Shown: positions 1-9,724, counted from the first letter of the stretch. The stretch: DNA of 64,000 bases from Lactobacillus sp. ESL0679 (GCF_029433515.1 NZ_JAQTIG010000001.1:496001-560000), one strand, 5' to 3'. Notes: generated by a model not told the origin, from the sequence alone. Translations and numbers: made by a program.

Positions 1-63
1 CGTGCCAAAGCTTTTTTATTAGCTCAAAGTTATGGCTCTGAGGACTTCTTCAATTATTTTTAG
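1..63 (+). CDS. 3' end of an unidentified protein (partial)
   Basis: The window opens inside a reading frame that ends at a TAG at 61-63; 20 codons are visible, ending GSEDFFNYF. The thiM ribosome site (TAGGAGA) starts on the stop codon, so this gene is very probably the preceding member of the thiamine operon. Twenty residues are too few to identify it. The ending does not look like the usual TenA C-terminus. Confidence in its reality comes from frame and spacing only. Confidence 0.55.
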   Translation, partial: RAKAFLLAQSYGSEDFFNYF

Positions 64-73
64 GAGAAAAATT

Positions 74-862
74 ATGCAGTTAGAATTATTAGATAAATTG
101 CGCAAACAGAACCCCGTTGTTCTTAATGCCGCTAACTTCGTTACCGTTCAAGATGTCGCCAATGGATTGAATGCGATTGGTGCTTCGCCCATTATGAGTA
201 ACGAAATTGATGAAACCAGCGAAATGGTCAACATGGCCTCGGCCGTAGCGATTAACATGGGTAGTTTAACTAAATTACAGATTGCCCACATGAAGGCAAT
301 GGGCGATTTAGCTCGAGAATACAAAAAGCCAATCGTACTAGATCCTGTTGCTGTCGGTGCTGTCCAATATCGACTTAATGTTGCCCAAGACTTATTATGG
401 AACTTCCATGTGGGTGTAATTCGTGGTAATGCGGGAGAAATCGCCGCTTTAGGCGATTTTGCATGGAATGCTAAGGGCATCGATGCTGGATCTGGCACGG
501 GCAATCTTGACGAAATCACCAAGGAAGTAGCTAAAAAGTATCACTGTACCGTTATTGCCAGTGGTGCAACTGATACAATTAGTGATGGCAACAATGTGGT
601 CCACATTCATAATGGTACCCCACTGTTTCAGGCTCATGTGGGCTCCGGCGACATGTTAACCAGCATTGTCGCTGCCTTTTGTGCAGTAACCGATAGTCGC
701 TTCGAGGCGGCTCAAGCTGCAACGCTTGTGTTTGGTTCAATCGGACAATTGGTTGTTCAAGATCATCCCGATGTTGGCCCCGGCAGTTTTGGGATGTACC
801 TCATGGACTACTTAGCCAAGGTGCAAGTTGCTGATATTAAAAAGATTGCTGATTATGATTAA
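74..862 (+). CDS. thiM: hydroxyethylthiazole kinase ThiM
   Basis: Phosphorylates 4-methyl-5-(2-hydroxyethyl)thiazole with ATP to give the thiazole half of thiamine; cytoplasmic salvage enzyme. 262 residues, normal for the family. Visible blocks: NAANFVTVQDVANGLNA near the N-terminus (substrate side), LDPVAVGA near residue 90, RGNAGEIAAL near 118, and the ribokinase-type GSGDMLTS near 192. Many ThiM proteins have Cys where this one has Asp in that last motif, matching the ribokinase pattern. The start at 74 is preferred over an upstream ATG at 32 because TAGGAGA lies 7 bases before it. It is followed 11 bases later by thiD. Confidence 0.93.
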   Translation: MQLELLDKLRKQNPVVLNAANFVTVQDVANGLNAIGASPIMSNEIDETSEMVNMASAVAINMGSLTKLQIAHMKAMGDLAREYKKPIVLDPVAVGAVQYRLNVAQDLLWNFHVGVIRGNAGEIAALGDFAWNAKGIDAGSGTGNLDEITKEVAKKYHCTVIASGATDTISDGNNVVHIHNGTPLFQAHVGSGDMLTSIVAAFCAVTDSRFEAAQAATLVFGSIGQLVVQDHPDVGPGSFGMYLMDYLAKVQVADIKKIADYD

Positions 863-873
863 GGAAGTATTTT

Positions 874-1677
874 ATGGCAGAAGAAATTAATTCATTCCCT
901 CAAGTTCTGACAATTGCTGGGACAGATTCTGGTGGTGGTGCCGGCATCATGGCAGACCTCAAGACCTTTCAAATGCAAGGCGTCTTTGGCACCGCCGTTG
1001 TCGTCGCCGTTACTGCCCAAAATACGTTGGGTGTCCAAGCATCACACCTACTCCCACTTGAGATGATTGATGAGCAGTGTGCATCTTTAGCTGCTGATTT
1101 TAAAATTCGGGCAACTAAAACCGGCATGCTTGGTAATGCTGCCCACGTCCACCAAGTGGCGCTTAACTTACAAAAATATGACTTCGGTCCAGTTACCGTT
1201 GACCCTGTCATGGTAGCTAAAGGTGGTGCCCACCTACTAAGTGAAGATGCAATTACAACCGTAAAGAAAGAGTTATTGCCATTAGCCAACTTAGTAACTC
1301 CTAACTTGCCAGAAGCGCAGGTGTTAACGGGCATAACTGTTACTTCGCAGCAGCAGTATCCCGACCTTGCTCGTTCATTGCAAGATATGGGTGTTAAAAA
1401 CGTGCTAATCAAGGGCGGACATTCCACTACCGAAGAAGTCCGCGACTTTGCCCTTCTTGAAGACGGTTCTAGCTTCTGGGTTAGCAGTCCGCGGACGCAT
1501 ACTAAACGGACGCATGGTACCGGCGATACCTTAGCTGCCGCAATCACTGCCCAGCTTGCTCTTGGACACAATTTAGCCACTGCTATTAAACTCGCTAAAC
1601 AATACGTTACAAAGACAATTGAACAAACAATCCAGGTGGGACATGGTCACGGACCACTCAACCACTGGGCAAAATAG
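874..1677 (+). CDS. thiD: bifunctional HMP / HMP-phosphate kinase ThiD
   Basis: Phosphorylates hydroxymethylpyrimidine twice, giving the pyrimidine diphosphate that ThiE joins to the thiazole. 267 residues. The N-terminal QVLTIAGTDSGGGAGIMADLK and C-terminal HGTGDTLAAAITA (catalytic Asp in GTGD) are standard ThiD signatures; LDPVMVAKGG-like DPVMVAKGG is near residue 110. AAGGAAG precedes the ATG. It is the middle gene of thiM-thiD-thiE, with 13-base gaps. No ThiC or ThiG is present, so the operon reads as salvage of imported precursors, not de novo synthesis. Confidence 0.95.
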   Translation: MAEEINSFPQVLTIAGTDSGGGAGIMADLKTFQMQGVFGTAVVVAVTAQNTLGVQASHLLPLEMIDEQCASLAADFKIRATKTGMLGNAAHVHQVALNLQKYDFGPVTVDPVMVAKGGAHLLSEDAITTVKKELLPLANLVTPNLPEAQVLTGITVTSQQQYPDLARSLQDMGVKNVLIKGGHSTTEEVRDFALLEDGSSFWVSSPRTHTKRTHGTGDTLAAAITAQLALGHNLATAIKLAKQYVTKTIEQTIQVGHGHGPLNHWAK

Positions 1678-1690
1678 ATAGGAAAAACTA

Positions 1691-2347
1691 ATGCAAAAGT
1701 TTAACGCAAACATTCTTCAGTCTTACTTTATTTGTGGTACTCAGGATTTACCAGCAGGCAAGACTCTGCCAGAAATCGTCGAGGAAGCGCTAAAAGCTGG
1801 AATTACGGCTTTTCAATTTCGTGATAAGGGACCTAATTCAACTTTAAGTGATAATGAGCGACTGCCAATGGCTCGTCAGTTGCATGAGCTTTGTCAGCAA
1901 TATCAAGTGCCCTTCTTTATCGATGACGATGTAGCATTAGCCAAAGCAGTTAATGCCGAGGGAATTCACGTTGGTCAAAGCGACGAAGCGATCCAGCAAG
2001 TGATTAACGAAGTTGGCAGCCAAATGATTGTAGGCTACTCCTGCTCAACTTTAGCTGAAATTGAAGCTGGCAACCAAATTGCAGGGATTGATTATTATGG
2101 CAGCGGTCCGATTTTTGCAACACAATCCAAGGCTGACGCTGACCCTGTAATTGGCCTCACTGGTCTTACCGAATTGGCAACCAGCAGTAAGCATCCCATC
2201 GTTGCTATCGGTGGTATCACGGTAAAAGACTTACCTGATATTACTCATACTGGAGCCGCTGGTGCAGCAGTAATTTCAATGATTGCCCAAAGTGGCGATA
2301 TTAAAGAAACTGTTCGGGCAATGCTTGATGCCCCGTGGCACAATTAA
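1691..2347 (+). CDS. thiE: thiamine-phosphate synthase ThiE
   Basis: Couples HMP-diphosphate with thiazole-phosphate to make thiamine monophosphate. 218 residues, a TIM-barrel of usual length. Visible blocks: QFRDKG (diphosphate side), FIDDDVALAKAVNAEGIHVGQ, YSCSTLAEIEAG, YYGSGPIFATQSKADA and VAIGGIT, in the family order. Last gene of the operon; AGGAAAAACTA precedes the ATG. A hairpin terminator follows directly. Confidence 0.95.
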   Translation: MQKFNANILQSYFICGTQDLPAGKTLPEIVEEALKAGITAFQFRDKGPNSTLSDNERLPMARQLHELCQQYQVPFFIDDDVALAKAVNAEGIHVGQSDEAIQQVINEVGSQMIVGYSCSTLAEIEAGNQIAGIDYYGSGPIFATQSKADADPVIGLTGLTELATSSKHPIVAIGGITVKDLPDITHTGAAGAAVISMIAQSGDIKETVRAMLDAPWHN

Positions 2348-2360
2348 AGTCTATATATTT

Positions 2361-2388
2361 AAAATCACGCCATTAGACGTGATTTTTT
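2361..2388 (+). terminator. rho-independent terminator after thiE
   Basis: AAAATCACG and CGTGATTTT form a 9-bp stem over an 8-base loop, followed by T residues, 13 bases after the thiE stop. Confidence 0.8.
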
Positions 2389-2431
2389 GCTAGCAAAAAA
2401 GGCCGCTATGATTACACTAACGACCCTATAT

Positions 2432-2854
2432 TTAACTTTTTCGTTCCTCAATAATCGTGAAGATAATTTCTAGGATTAAACTAATATTCCAATAGAATAT
2501 AGAAAGGACCGCGATTATTCCTAATATTTCTTGCTTGTAGGTACCATATAAGCACATGAAAATTATGGCAACACCAAACATCAACCAATTCAGCCATTTA
2601 GTTACTCGTGCACCAACAACATGGTTAATATAGCGGTCACGTTCATCATCATCACAAATGTCTCGCTTACCCTTTTTAATGTCTTGCCAATTAACCAGGT
2701 AGCCCGAAGCACAAATTAACAGTAATATTGCCCAAATAATATGTTTAATTCTATATGCCACATCTTTATCATGAAAGACGATCACTATTTCAAGTAAACT
2801 CATTACTAAAAAGAACAATCCATAAACAGCGGAGCGCAGCAGTTTTTTCTTCAT
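2432..2854 (-). CDS. four-helix membrane protein, DUF2178-like, paired with an XRE regulator
   Basis: 140-residue membrane protein with two hydrophobic pairs (about residues 8-25 and 34-50; 82-100 and 104-130). Between them is a charged stretch with DDDERDRYINHVVGARV, which resembles the conserved DER motif of DUF2178-type proteins. The ATG at 2854 shares its A with the TAA of the upstream regulator gene (TAATG), and GGAGAA lies in front, so the two are translationally coupled. Such XRE/membrane-protein pairs are common in Firmicutes; their function is unknown. The outer start at 2884 is rejected because it has no ribosome site. Confidence 0.7.
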   Translation of the reverse strand: MKKKLLRSAVYGLFFLVMSLLEIVIVFHDKDVAYRIKHIIWAILLLICASGYLVNWQDIKKGKRDICDDDERDRYINHVVGARVTKWLNWLMFGVAIIFMCLYGTYKQEILGIIAVLSIFYWNISLILEIIFTIIEERKS

Positions 2855-3063
2855 TATTGGTTCTCCAAATATTCTTTTAAACAAAACAAATCTTCAATAC
2901 TTATGCCAAAAAAGCACGCCAACTTATATGCTAGCAATAACGATGGCTTGTACTTACCTTTTTCTACAGAAATAATTGTTCGTTGTGTAACCCCAACTTT
3001 GTCAGCCAGTTCTTCCTGAGTTAATTTATGCTCTAGTCGCAATTTTTTCACTAAATTCGGCAT
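2854..3063 (-). CDS. small XRE-family helix-turn-helix regulator
   Basis: 69-residue single-domain DNA-binding protein. The HTH reads LRLEHKLTQEELADKVGVTQ followed by TIISVEKGKYKPSLLLAYKLA, a standard Cro/CI-type domain of the short YgzD type. The start at 3063 uses GAG about 8 bases upstream; two earlier in-frame starts (3072, 3084) lack good spacing. It overlaps the membrane-protein gene by one base. The double palindrome at 3091-3126, just upstream, is a likely autoregulatory operator. Confidence 0.85.
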   Translation of the reverse strand: MPNLVKKLRLEHKLTQEELADKVGVTQRTIISVEKGKYKPSLLLAYKLACFFGISIEDLFCLKEYLENQ

Positions 3064-3090
3064 TATTTTCATCTCTACATTCAATATTCA

Positions 3091-3126
3091 ATATGAAGCT
3101 TACTTCATATGAAACTAACTTCATAT
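3091..3126. promoter_or_regulatory. overlapping palindromic operators for the XRE regulator
   Basis: ATATGAAG-CTTA-CTTCATAT (3091-3110) is a perfect 8-bp inverted repeat. ATATGAA-ACTAAC-TTCATAT (3107-3126) is a second repeat sharing its left arm with the first. Half-sites therefore recur with a 16-base period. It sits 28 bases upstream of the XRE start, where a repressor would block its own promoter. Confidence 0.6.
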
Positions 3127-3161
3127 TATTACATTTAGTAATAAAAATCAATCATAAATAA

Positions 3162-3195
3162 AAAATATCTGTTCCTAATCAGGAACAGATATTTT
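3162..3195 (-). terminator. terminator after the LiaF-like gene
   Basis: Perfect 15-bp inverted repeat: AAAATATCTGTTCCT, 4-base loop, AGGAACAGATATTTT. On the minus strand it is followed by TTTTTATTT. It starts only 4 bases beyond the stop of the leftward LiaF-like gene. Confidence 0.8.
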
Positions 3196-3198
3196 AAT

Positions 3199-3960
3199 TT
3201 ACACATAGTTAATTTCGACATCGCCAAACTTACTATTGCCGGTTAATACTAGCGTTGGCCCGCCACCATTAGAGCTGCCATTAATCTCAACATCGCCGAA
3301 AATTGACGACATCTGGTCATCAACCTGCCACGATAATGGAATATAAAGCGAGACATCACTCATTGATGAATTAATATCCACAATTATCGTATCAGTTGCC
3401 GGTTTAGCCGCATCAAGATAGACCTTGGCATCCCCCATTAACGAATTGATCGTAACACTGCGCAAACTCTGCGAACGAACATAGCGCGAAACATCAGACA
3501 ACTTCTGATTAACCACAATGTCTTGCTCATCCACATCCTGACTGCTACTGTCAAAAACATGGTCGGTATGAAATGACTTTTCTGTGCCAAATTTTGACCA
3601 ATCACCATTTACCTTATGCCCGTTAATATACACATGAGCATGGTGCCGTTTGTGCGGAAAAATCATGTGTAGACCGCCAGTAATTAAACATGCCGCCAGT
3701 AAGACAGTCCACGGAACAATCTTAGTAATTTTAAGTGGCTGGGCATACACAATTAATAAAAAGGCAATTGAAAAAATCGTGCCGCCAATACTACGATTAC
3801 TCAGGCCTTCAATCAAGCACGCACCAAAAATAATTGTCCAAAAAATCGTCCAAAAATTTAGCCGAAACGAAAACAAATTTAACTGATTCATGATTAAAAA
3901 GATTGCTGCTCCAAGTAATGCTACTCCCCAAAACAGTTCTCTAATCTTTTGCTTTTTCAT
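3199..3960 (-). CDS. LiaF-like cell-envelope membrane protein
   Basis: 253 residues. N-terminal membrane half with about four hydrophobic segments (residues ~10-28, 35-52, 58-72, 80-98), then a charged linker, then a C-terminal beta-rich domain with repeats such as MGDAKVYLDAA, MSDVSLYIPL, FGDVEINGS and FGDVEINYV. These glycine-aspartate turns are typical of the LiaF/DUF2154 C-terminal domain. LiaF-type proteins sense or modulate envelope stress. The ATG overlaps the stop of the LytTR gene by one base (TAATG), so the two form one operon and probably one regulatory circuit. Confidence 0.75.
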   Translation of the reverse strand: MKKQKIRELFWGVALLGAAIFLIMNQLNLFSFRLNFWTIFWTIIFGACLIEGLSNRSIGGTIFSIAFLLIVYAQPLKITKIVPWTVLLAACLITGGLHMIFPHKRHHAHVYINGHKVNGDWSKFGTEKSFHTDHVFDSSSQDVDEQDIVVNQKLSDVSRYVRSQSLRSVTINSLMGDAKVYLDAAKPATDTIIVDINSSMSDVSLYIPLSWQVDDQMSSIFGDVEINGSSNGGGPTLVLTGNSKFGDVEINYV

Positions 3961-4415
3961 TATAATGGCCTTCTCTCGTTTAATCGATCACTCAAGCTGT
4001 GGTAATAGTGGCGTGAAACATAGACAGTTTTATAAGTATCATGAAAGTGTATCTGACAGTTAGTAATTGATCTGGTCAATGAGTACACTTGCTTCAAATT
4101 CAAAATCGTGGATTTGGAAACGCGCATAAATTGACTGCTCAATAAGTTCTCTAGTTCGTATAATTTATAGTTAACACTAAACGAATCACGTCCCGTATGT
4201 GCAACCACTTGCCGATCTTCTGTTTCAAAAAACAAAATGTCATTCAAATCCAAGTAATATGAAACGTCATCTTTATAACATTCAAGCTGATCAGGTCTTT
4301 GACTGACTTCCTGCAGTTGCCGATAGATCCGCTCAATTTCTGGCGACAACTCTTTTGCTTGAATTGTTACCACTGGTTCGGTCATATCAGGGTCAAGGTC
4401 AATTTTTACTTTCAT
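3960..4415 (-). CDS. LytTR-domain transcription regulator
   Basis: 151 residues. The C-terminal ~95 residues are a LytTR DNA-binding domain (DILFFETEDRQVVAHT..., YELENLLSSQFMRVSKSTILNLKQV, YVSRHYYHSLSDRL). The N-terminal part lacks a receiver domain, as is usual for stand-alone LytTR proteins paired with membrane partners. The start at 4415 has AGGTGAG 6 bases upstream; an ATG three codons earlier is less well placed. It probably regulates its own operon through the repeats at 4483-4520. Confidence 0.85.
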   Translation of the reverse strand: MKVKIDLDPDMTEPVVTIQAKELSPEIERIYRQLQEVSQRPDQLECYKDDVSYYLDLNDILFFETEDRQVVAHTGRDSFSVNYKLYELENLLSSQFMRVSKSTILNLKQVYSLTRSITNCQIHFHDTYKTVYVSRHYYHSLSDRLNERRPL

Positions 4416-4482
4416 GATTCTCACCTGCCTTTCATGATGATTATTAAACGCTAATTTAAAACCAAAATCTACCCTCTTTGCA

Positions 4483-4520
4483 TAAGTGGTCGTTTTAAGT
4501 GCGTAAGTTGCAATTGCAAC
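4483..4520. promoter_or_regulatory. putative LytTR-type operator region
   Basis: TAAGTG occurs at 4483 and again 13 bases later at 4496, the first copy inside TAAGTGGTCG. It is followed by the perfect 14-bp palindrome GTTGCAATTGCAAC (4507-4520). The first block starts 68 bases upstream of the LytTR start codon. The same TAAGTGGTCG occurs at 45200-45209, at nearly the same distance from the DUF4097 gene. Paired direct repeats are the usual form of LytTR sites; assignment to this regulator is inference. Confidence 0.5.
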
Positions 4521-4628
4521 GACACTAATTAAAAAAGCAGACTTGATTTACAAATAATAGTGACAATTTTTGAGAAATAAAATAACTGAATACATATTTA
4601 ATTTATTAAAATAAAATTAACAAATATC

Positions 4629-4656
4629 TTGACATAATGAAAGCAATAGCTAAAAT
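4629..4656 (+). promoter_or_regulatory. promoter of the small membrane protein gene
   Basis: TTGACA at 4629-4634, 16-base spacer, TAAAAT at 4651-4656, about 50 bases before the start codon at 4708. Confidence 0.6.
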
Positions 4657-4707
4657 TTAATTATAATTTATTTTTCAATTATTAATAATAGTGATGAAGG
4701 TTACATT

Positions 4708-4959
4708 ATGAAAAGAAAAGGCTTAAGAAACTTAGATCAAGGTAAAGTATTTCACGTTATTAATGTTGAAAGGCGTGTTACTAAAGCAATATCAACATTA
4801 GCAGTCATTTATATAGCATTTTTAATCTGGACAGTTATGACAAATTTTGGCTTATTTATGAAATGTATTAGTATTACTTTTGTTGTTATTCTGATTTACT
4901 TTATTATTTGTTGGATCTTTTACATTCATGACTGGATAAAGAAAAGACGGACAAAATAA
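4708..4959 (+). CDS. small two-helix membrane protein of unknown function
   Basis: 83 residues. A basic N-terminus (MKRKGLRNLDQGK) is followed by two hydrophobic segments (about 32-50 and 54-72) and a basic tail (DWIKKRRTK). A ribosome site (GATGAAGG) lies before the ATG, a good promoter upstream and a strong terminator directly after, so it is a complete monocistronic gene. I recognise no family. The neighbouring divergent LytTR/LiaF operon makes an envelope role possible but nothing in the sequence shows it. Confidence 0.6.
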   Translation: MKRKGLRNLDQGKVFHVINVERRVTKAISTLAVIYIAFLIWTVMTNFGLFMKCISITFVVILIYFIICWIFYIHDWIKKRRTK

Positions 4960-4996
4960 AAGAGTTACACAAATTGAAGTGCAACTCTTTTATTTT
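4953..4996. terminator. bidirectional terminator between the small membrane gene and purB
   Basis: AAAATAAAAGAGTT (4953-4966) pairs with AACTCTTTTATTTT (4983-4996), 14 bp over a 16-base loop, with A-rich and T-rich flanks. It can serve the rightward gene ending at 4959 and the leftward purB ending at 5005. Confidence 0.8.
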
Positions 4997-5004
4997 GCTT
5001 TTTG

Positions 5005-6300
5005 TTATTCAAGTCCTACTTGATGGAAAATTTCATCGACATGACGCAAATGGTAATGATAATCAAAGGCGTCAGCCACATCATCCTCGGACAAGTAATT
5101 CATAATTTGGCTATCTTCAACCAGCTTTCTAAATGAAATACCATCCTGCCATGATTTAGTCGTTAACTTCTGCACCATATCATAAGCTGCTTCACGAGAT
5201 AAACCCGCCTCATCAATTAGCTTCAATAACAGACGCTGTGAATAAATCAGGCCATAGGTCTTGTCCATGTTCTTAAGCATCGTTTCTGGGAAAACATCTA
5301 GGTTAGTCAAAATCCGATTAAAGCGGTCAAGCATGTAATCAATCCCAATCGTGGTATCAGGTAAAATTACCCGCTCAGCACTTGAATGAGAAATGTCACG
5401 TTCATGCCATAAAGTTACATCTTCGTAGGCCGTCACAATATTGCCACGTAAAACCCGTGCCATACCACATAAATTCTCTGAGCCAATCGGGTTACGCTTG
5501 TGCGGCATCGCCGACGAACCTTTTTGACCAGCACGAAAATGTTCTTCAACTTCATGAATTTCCGAACGTTGTAAACCGCGAATTTCCGTTGCCCAGTTTT
5601 CAATGCTTGTTGCAATCAATGCCAAAGTGGCAATATATTCGGCATGTAAGTCGCGTGGCAAGATTTGACTGGTAATCGGTTGCCGCGTTAAGCCTAATTG
5701 CTTCATTACGCTGGCTTCAACAGCTGGCGGCACGTTAGCAAAAGTCCCAACAGCACCAGAAATTTTACCGGATTCAACACCTTTAGCCGCATGTTCAAAA
5801 CGGTCAATGTCGCGATTAATTTCGGCATACCAACGAGCAAGCTTCAAGCCAAAAGTAGTTGGCTCTGCTTGGACGCCATGTGTCCGGCCCATCTCAACAG
5901 TGTCCTTATATTTAAGAGCTTTAGCTGCAATCGTTTCTTTTAGTGCTAGCAAATCTTGCCGAATAATTGCATCGGCCTGCTTCAAGATATAGCCTTGAGC
6001 GGTATCAACCACATCGGTTGAAGTCAAACCAAAGTGAACCCACTTTTTTTCTGGGCCAAGGCTTTCTGAAACAGTTCTGGTAAAGGCTACCACATCATGA
6101 TGCGTTACCTGCTCAAGTTCGGCAACACGCTGCGCAGTAAAACTAGCATTTTTGGCAATTTTGGCTGCATCAGCTGCCGGAACTTCACCCAGTTCACTCC
6201 AAGCATTGGTTGCCGCAATCTCAACCTTTAACCACGCCGCATATTTATTTTCATCTGTCCAAATTTTACCCATTTCTGGGCGTGTGTAACGTTCAAGCAT
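5005..6300 (-). CDS. purB: adenylosuccinate lyase
   Basis: Cleaves fumarate from adenylosuccinate (to AMP) and from SAICAR (to AICAR) in purine synthesis. 431 residues, the usual bacterial length. The fumarase/aspartase signature GSSAMPHKRNPIGSEN (catalytic Ser loop) is near residue 265. TSTDVVDTAQ near 92 and GRTHGVQAEPTTFG near 139 (catalytic His) are in place. It lies 3 bases downstream of purA, so the pair is an operon converting IMP to AMP. Confidence 0.97.
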   Translation of the reverse strand: MLERYTRPEMGKIWTDENKYAAWLKVEIAATNAWSELGEVPAADAAKIAKNASFTAQRVAELEQVTHHDVVAFTRTVSESLGPEKKWVHFGLTSTDVVDTAQGYILKQADAIIRQDLLALKETIAAKALKYKDTVEMGRTHGVQAEPTTFGLKLARWYAEINRDIDRFEHAAKGVESGKISGAVGTFANVPPAVEASVMKQLGLTRQPITSQILPRDLHAEYIATLALIATSIENWATEIRGLQRSEIHEVEEHFRAGQKGSSAMPHKRNPIGSENLCGMARVLRGNIVTAYEDVTLWHERDISHSSAERVILPDTTIGIDYMLDRFNRILTNLDVFPETMLKNMDKTYGLIYSQRLLLKLIDEAGLSREAAYDMVQKLTTKSWQDGISFRKLVEDSQIMNYLSEDDVADAFDYHYHLRHVDEIFHQVGLE

Positions 6301-6303
6301 CGA

Positions 6304-7623
<1,320 letters not shown>

Positions 7624-7634
7624 TCACAAAAATT

Positions 7635-7663
7635 AGTCTAACAATTTATAAGCTGTTAGTCAA
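7635..7663 (-). promoter_or_regulatory. purA-purB promoter
   Basis: On the minus strand: TTGACT (7663-7658), 17-base spacer, TAGACT (7640-7635), about 40 bases ahead of the purA start. Confidence 0.55.
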
Positions 7664-7716
7664 ATTAAAATGCGAATTATTTCAGCAATTTAATTTTTAA
7701 TAGTTCGATTTTTATA

Positions 7717-7745
7717 TTGACAAATTAAAATAAATTGATTATAGT
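7717..7745 (+). promoter_or_regulatory. guaC promoter
   Basis: TTGACA (7717-7722), 17-base spacer, TATAGT (7740-7745), 44 bases before the guaC ATG. TAGTTCGA sits just upstream and CGTTCAAA just downstream; both are only partial matches to a PurR box, so purine control is not established. Confidence 0.7.
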
Positions 7746-7788
7746 TACTCTCGTTCAAACAGATAAGGAATTAGGAGTCGATTGAATT

Positions 7789-8781
7789 ATGAGTAACTAC
7801 TTTAGTATGGAAGCCTTTGACTACGATGACATTCAGCTTGTACCTAACAAAGGAATTATTAAAAGCCGCCATGACGCTGATACCAGCGTTAAGTTTGGAA
7901 GCCGAACATTTAAGATACCAGTCGTTCCTGCTAATATGGAAAGTGTAATTAATGAAGATTTAACCGTTTGGCTTGCTAAAAACGGCTACTACTATGTCAT
8001 GCACCGTTTTCAACCTGAGAAGCGACTTGACTTCATCAAAATGATGCATGAACAAGGACTTTTTGCCTCAATTTCTGTTGGTATTAAAGATAGTGAGTAC
8101 GCTTTTATTGATTTACTCGTTAAAGAAAATATCATCCCCGAATACATTACAATTGATGTCGCTCACGGTCATTCCGTGTACGTCATTAAGATGATTAAGT
8201 ACATTAAAGATAAAATGCCGGATACATTTTTAACAGCTGGTAACATTGCCACCCCTGAAGCCGTTCGTGAATTGGAAGGTGCTGGCGCTGATGCGACAAA
8301 AGTTGGTGTCGGTCCTGGTCGTGCCTGCATTACTAAACTTAAGACTGGTTTTGGTACCGGTGGTTGGCAACTAGCTGCTCTTAGAATGTGCAGTAAGGTT
8401 GCAAGTAAGCCAATCATCGCTGACGGTGGGATTCGCCACAATGGTGATATTGCCAAGTCTGTCCGCTTTGGTGCAACCATGGTAATGATTGGCTCAATGC
8501 TGGCTGGCCATCAAGAATCTCCAGGTAATGTGATTAAGATTGATGACAAGACCTACAAGCAATATTGGGGTTCTGCTTCGGAAGTTCAAAAAGGCGCCTA
8601 CCGCAACGTTGAGGGTAAGCAAATGTTGGTCCCATTCCGCGGTCCAATCGCTAACACGTTAACCGAAATGCAGGAAGACTTACAATCCGCTATTTCTTAT
8701 GCCGGTGGTAAAAATCTCAGCTCCATTAAGCTGGTTGATTACGTAATCGTTAAAAATACCATCTTAAACGGCGACAAATAG
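7789..8781 (+). CDS. guaC: GMP reductase
   Basis: Reduces GMP to IMP with NADPH, feeding guanine nucleotides back to the adenine branch. 330 residues, with no CBS insertion, so it is not IMP dehydrogenase (about 490 residues). The catalytic-Cys loop is [45 protein letters not shown] and IGSMLAGH follow, as in the Gram-positive GuaC type. A GGAG lies ahead of the ATG. Divergent from purA. Confidence 0.93.
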   Translation: MSNYFSMEAFDYDDIQLVPNKGIIKSRHDADTSVKFGSRTFKIPVVPANMESVINEDLTVWLAKNGYYYVMHRFQPEKRLDFIKMMHEQGLFASISVGIKDSEYAFIDLLVKENIIPEYITIDVAHGHSVYVIKMIKYIKDKMPDTFLTAGNIATPEAVRELEGAGADATKVGVGPGRACITKLKTGFGTGGWQLAALRMCSKVASKPIIADGGIRHNGDIAKSVRFGATMVMIGSMLAGHQESPGNVIKIDDKTYKQYWGSASEVQKGAYRNVEGKQMLVPFRGPIANTLTEMQEDLQSAISYAGGKNLSSIKLVDYVIVKNTILNGDK

Positions 8782-8857
8782 CCAATAAGTCAACTTTCTA
8801 AGTGAAATAACATTTTAAAGTAGCAATGAAATGCCATTTCCGATAAAATGATAATTG

Positions 8858-8896
8858 TCTCAGCTCTGTTAGGTAGTCAGTGCTGAGATTTTTTAT
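8858..8896 (+). terminator. guaC terminator
   Basis: TCTCAGC (8858-8864) and GCTGAGA (8882-8888) with a 17-base loop, followed directly by TTTTTTA. Confidence 0.75.
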
Positions 8897-8938
8897 TTCC
8901 TAATAGTGATAACTCTATGCTATACTTAAAAAGTTACC

Positions 8939-9012
8939 GCGCCCTTAGCGCAACTGGATAGAGTGTCTGACTACGAATCAGAAGGTTGAAGGTTCAAATC
9001 CTTCAGGGCGCA
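8939..9012 (+). tRNA. tRNA-Arg(ACG)
   Basis: 74-nt cloverleaf. The acceptor stem GCGCCCT pairs with AGGGCGC; D-arm TAGCGCAACTGGATAGAG; anticodon stem TCTGA/TCAGA around loop CTACGAA, giving anticodon ACG; TPsiC arm with GGTTCAAATCC. CCA is not encoded; the discriminator base is A. It stands alone between two hairpin terminators. Confidence 0.97.
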
Positions 9013-9016
9013 TAAA

Positions 9017-9063
9017 TAAAAGCTAGAAGTTATGCAACAAGATTGCAGCTTCTAGCTTTTTTG
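9017..9063 (+). terminator. terminator after tRNA-Arg
   Basis: AAAAGCTAGAAG and CTTCTAGCTTTTTT form a long stem immediately after the tRNA. It is near-symmetric and can also stop leftward transcripts from the phosphatase gene ending at 9079. Confidence 0.75.
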
Positions 9064-9078
9064 TTATTCACACAGATT

Positions 9079-9705
9079 TTACCTAGTAATTAAAAATTCA
9101 CTTGGCGTAATGCGATTATAATAATTCAGAAAAATGTTTTTACTTTTATCATCAATAGAAAAACTGCTAACACTTGCATTCTTAACTTCTCCAATTGGCG
9201 AAGCGGCCGGAAAAGAAAATGCAACTTGGGTTAGCGAACGAATGACAAAGCCATGCGTAACCAATAAAATATTTTCATCCTCATGATTTTGCACTAGTTC
9301 TCGCCAAAAGCTCGTCGCACGCTCTTTTAAATGTTGAAAGCTTTCGCCGGTGCAGTAATTGCTATAATTTTCTTTTAAATGGCCTAGTTCGTCAAAGGCC
9401 TGAGGATACTTGGCGTAAATATCCTTATCTAATTTCCCATCCCAATTACCAAAATTAATCTCTTTTAAACGGTCATCCCGAAAAATCTCGTGTTGTCCCT
9501 GATCAAGTATTTCTGCAGTCTGATAGGCTCGAAGCAGCGGACTAGTATAAATGCAGTCAATTTGCTTAGTATCAAAACTAGCTTGCAAAGCTTCAACCTG
9601 CTTAATTCCCACTTCATTCAACGGCAAGTTAGTTAACGACCCATTAAGTAAGTGCGTTTTATTAGTTTCTGTTTGCCCATGACGCACAAGATATACGTTT
9701 AGCAT
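9079..9705 (-). CDS. histidine phosphatase family protein (phosphoglycerate-mutase-like)
   Basis: 208 residues. The catalytic LVRHGQTETN motif is at the N-terminus, the acid/base region FGNWDG near 88, and the second histidine in LLVTHGFVIRSL near 151. These are the defining residues of the RHG phosphatase branch. Substrate cannot be told from sequence; such proteins in lactobacilli dephosphorylate small phosphosugars or nucleotides. It starts 19 bases after the stop of the disrupted DUF218 gene, so the two were one transcription unit. Confidence 0.85.
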   Translation of the reverse strand: MLNVYLVRHGQTETNKTHLLNGSLTNLPLNEVGIKQVEALQASFDTKQIDCIYTSPLLRAYQTAEILDQGQHEIFRDDRLKEINFGNWDGKLDKDIYAKYPQAFDELGHLKENYSNYCTGESFQHLKERATSFWRELVQNHEDENILLVTHGFVIRSLTQVAFSFPAASPIGEVKNASVSSFSIDDKSKNIFLNYYNRITPSEFLITR

Positions 9706-9724
9706 TCGTCTTTCCTTTCATTAC

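Noticed and set aside
969..1580. 203-codon minus-strand ORF opposite thiD
   Set aside because: It is a shadow of thiD: no start context, Cys/Arg/Ser-rich composition and no family resemblance.
7681..7770. PurR box between purA and guaC
   Set aside because: Only GTTCG-like half-sites are present; spacing and sequence do not meet the PurR box consensus.
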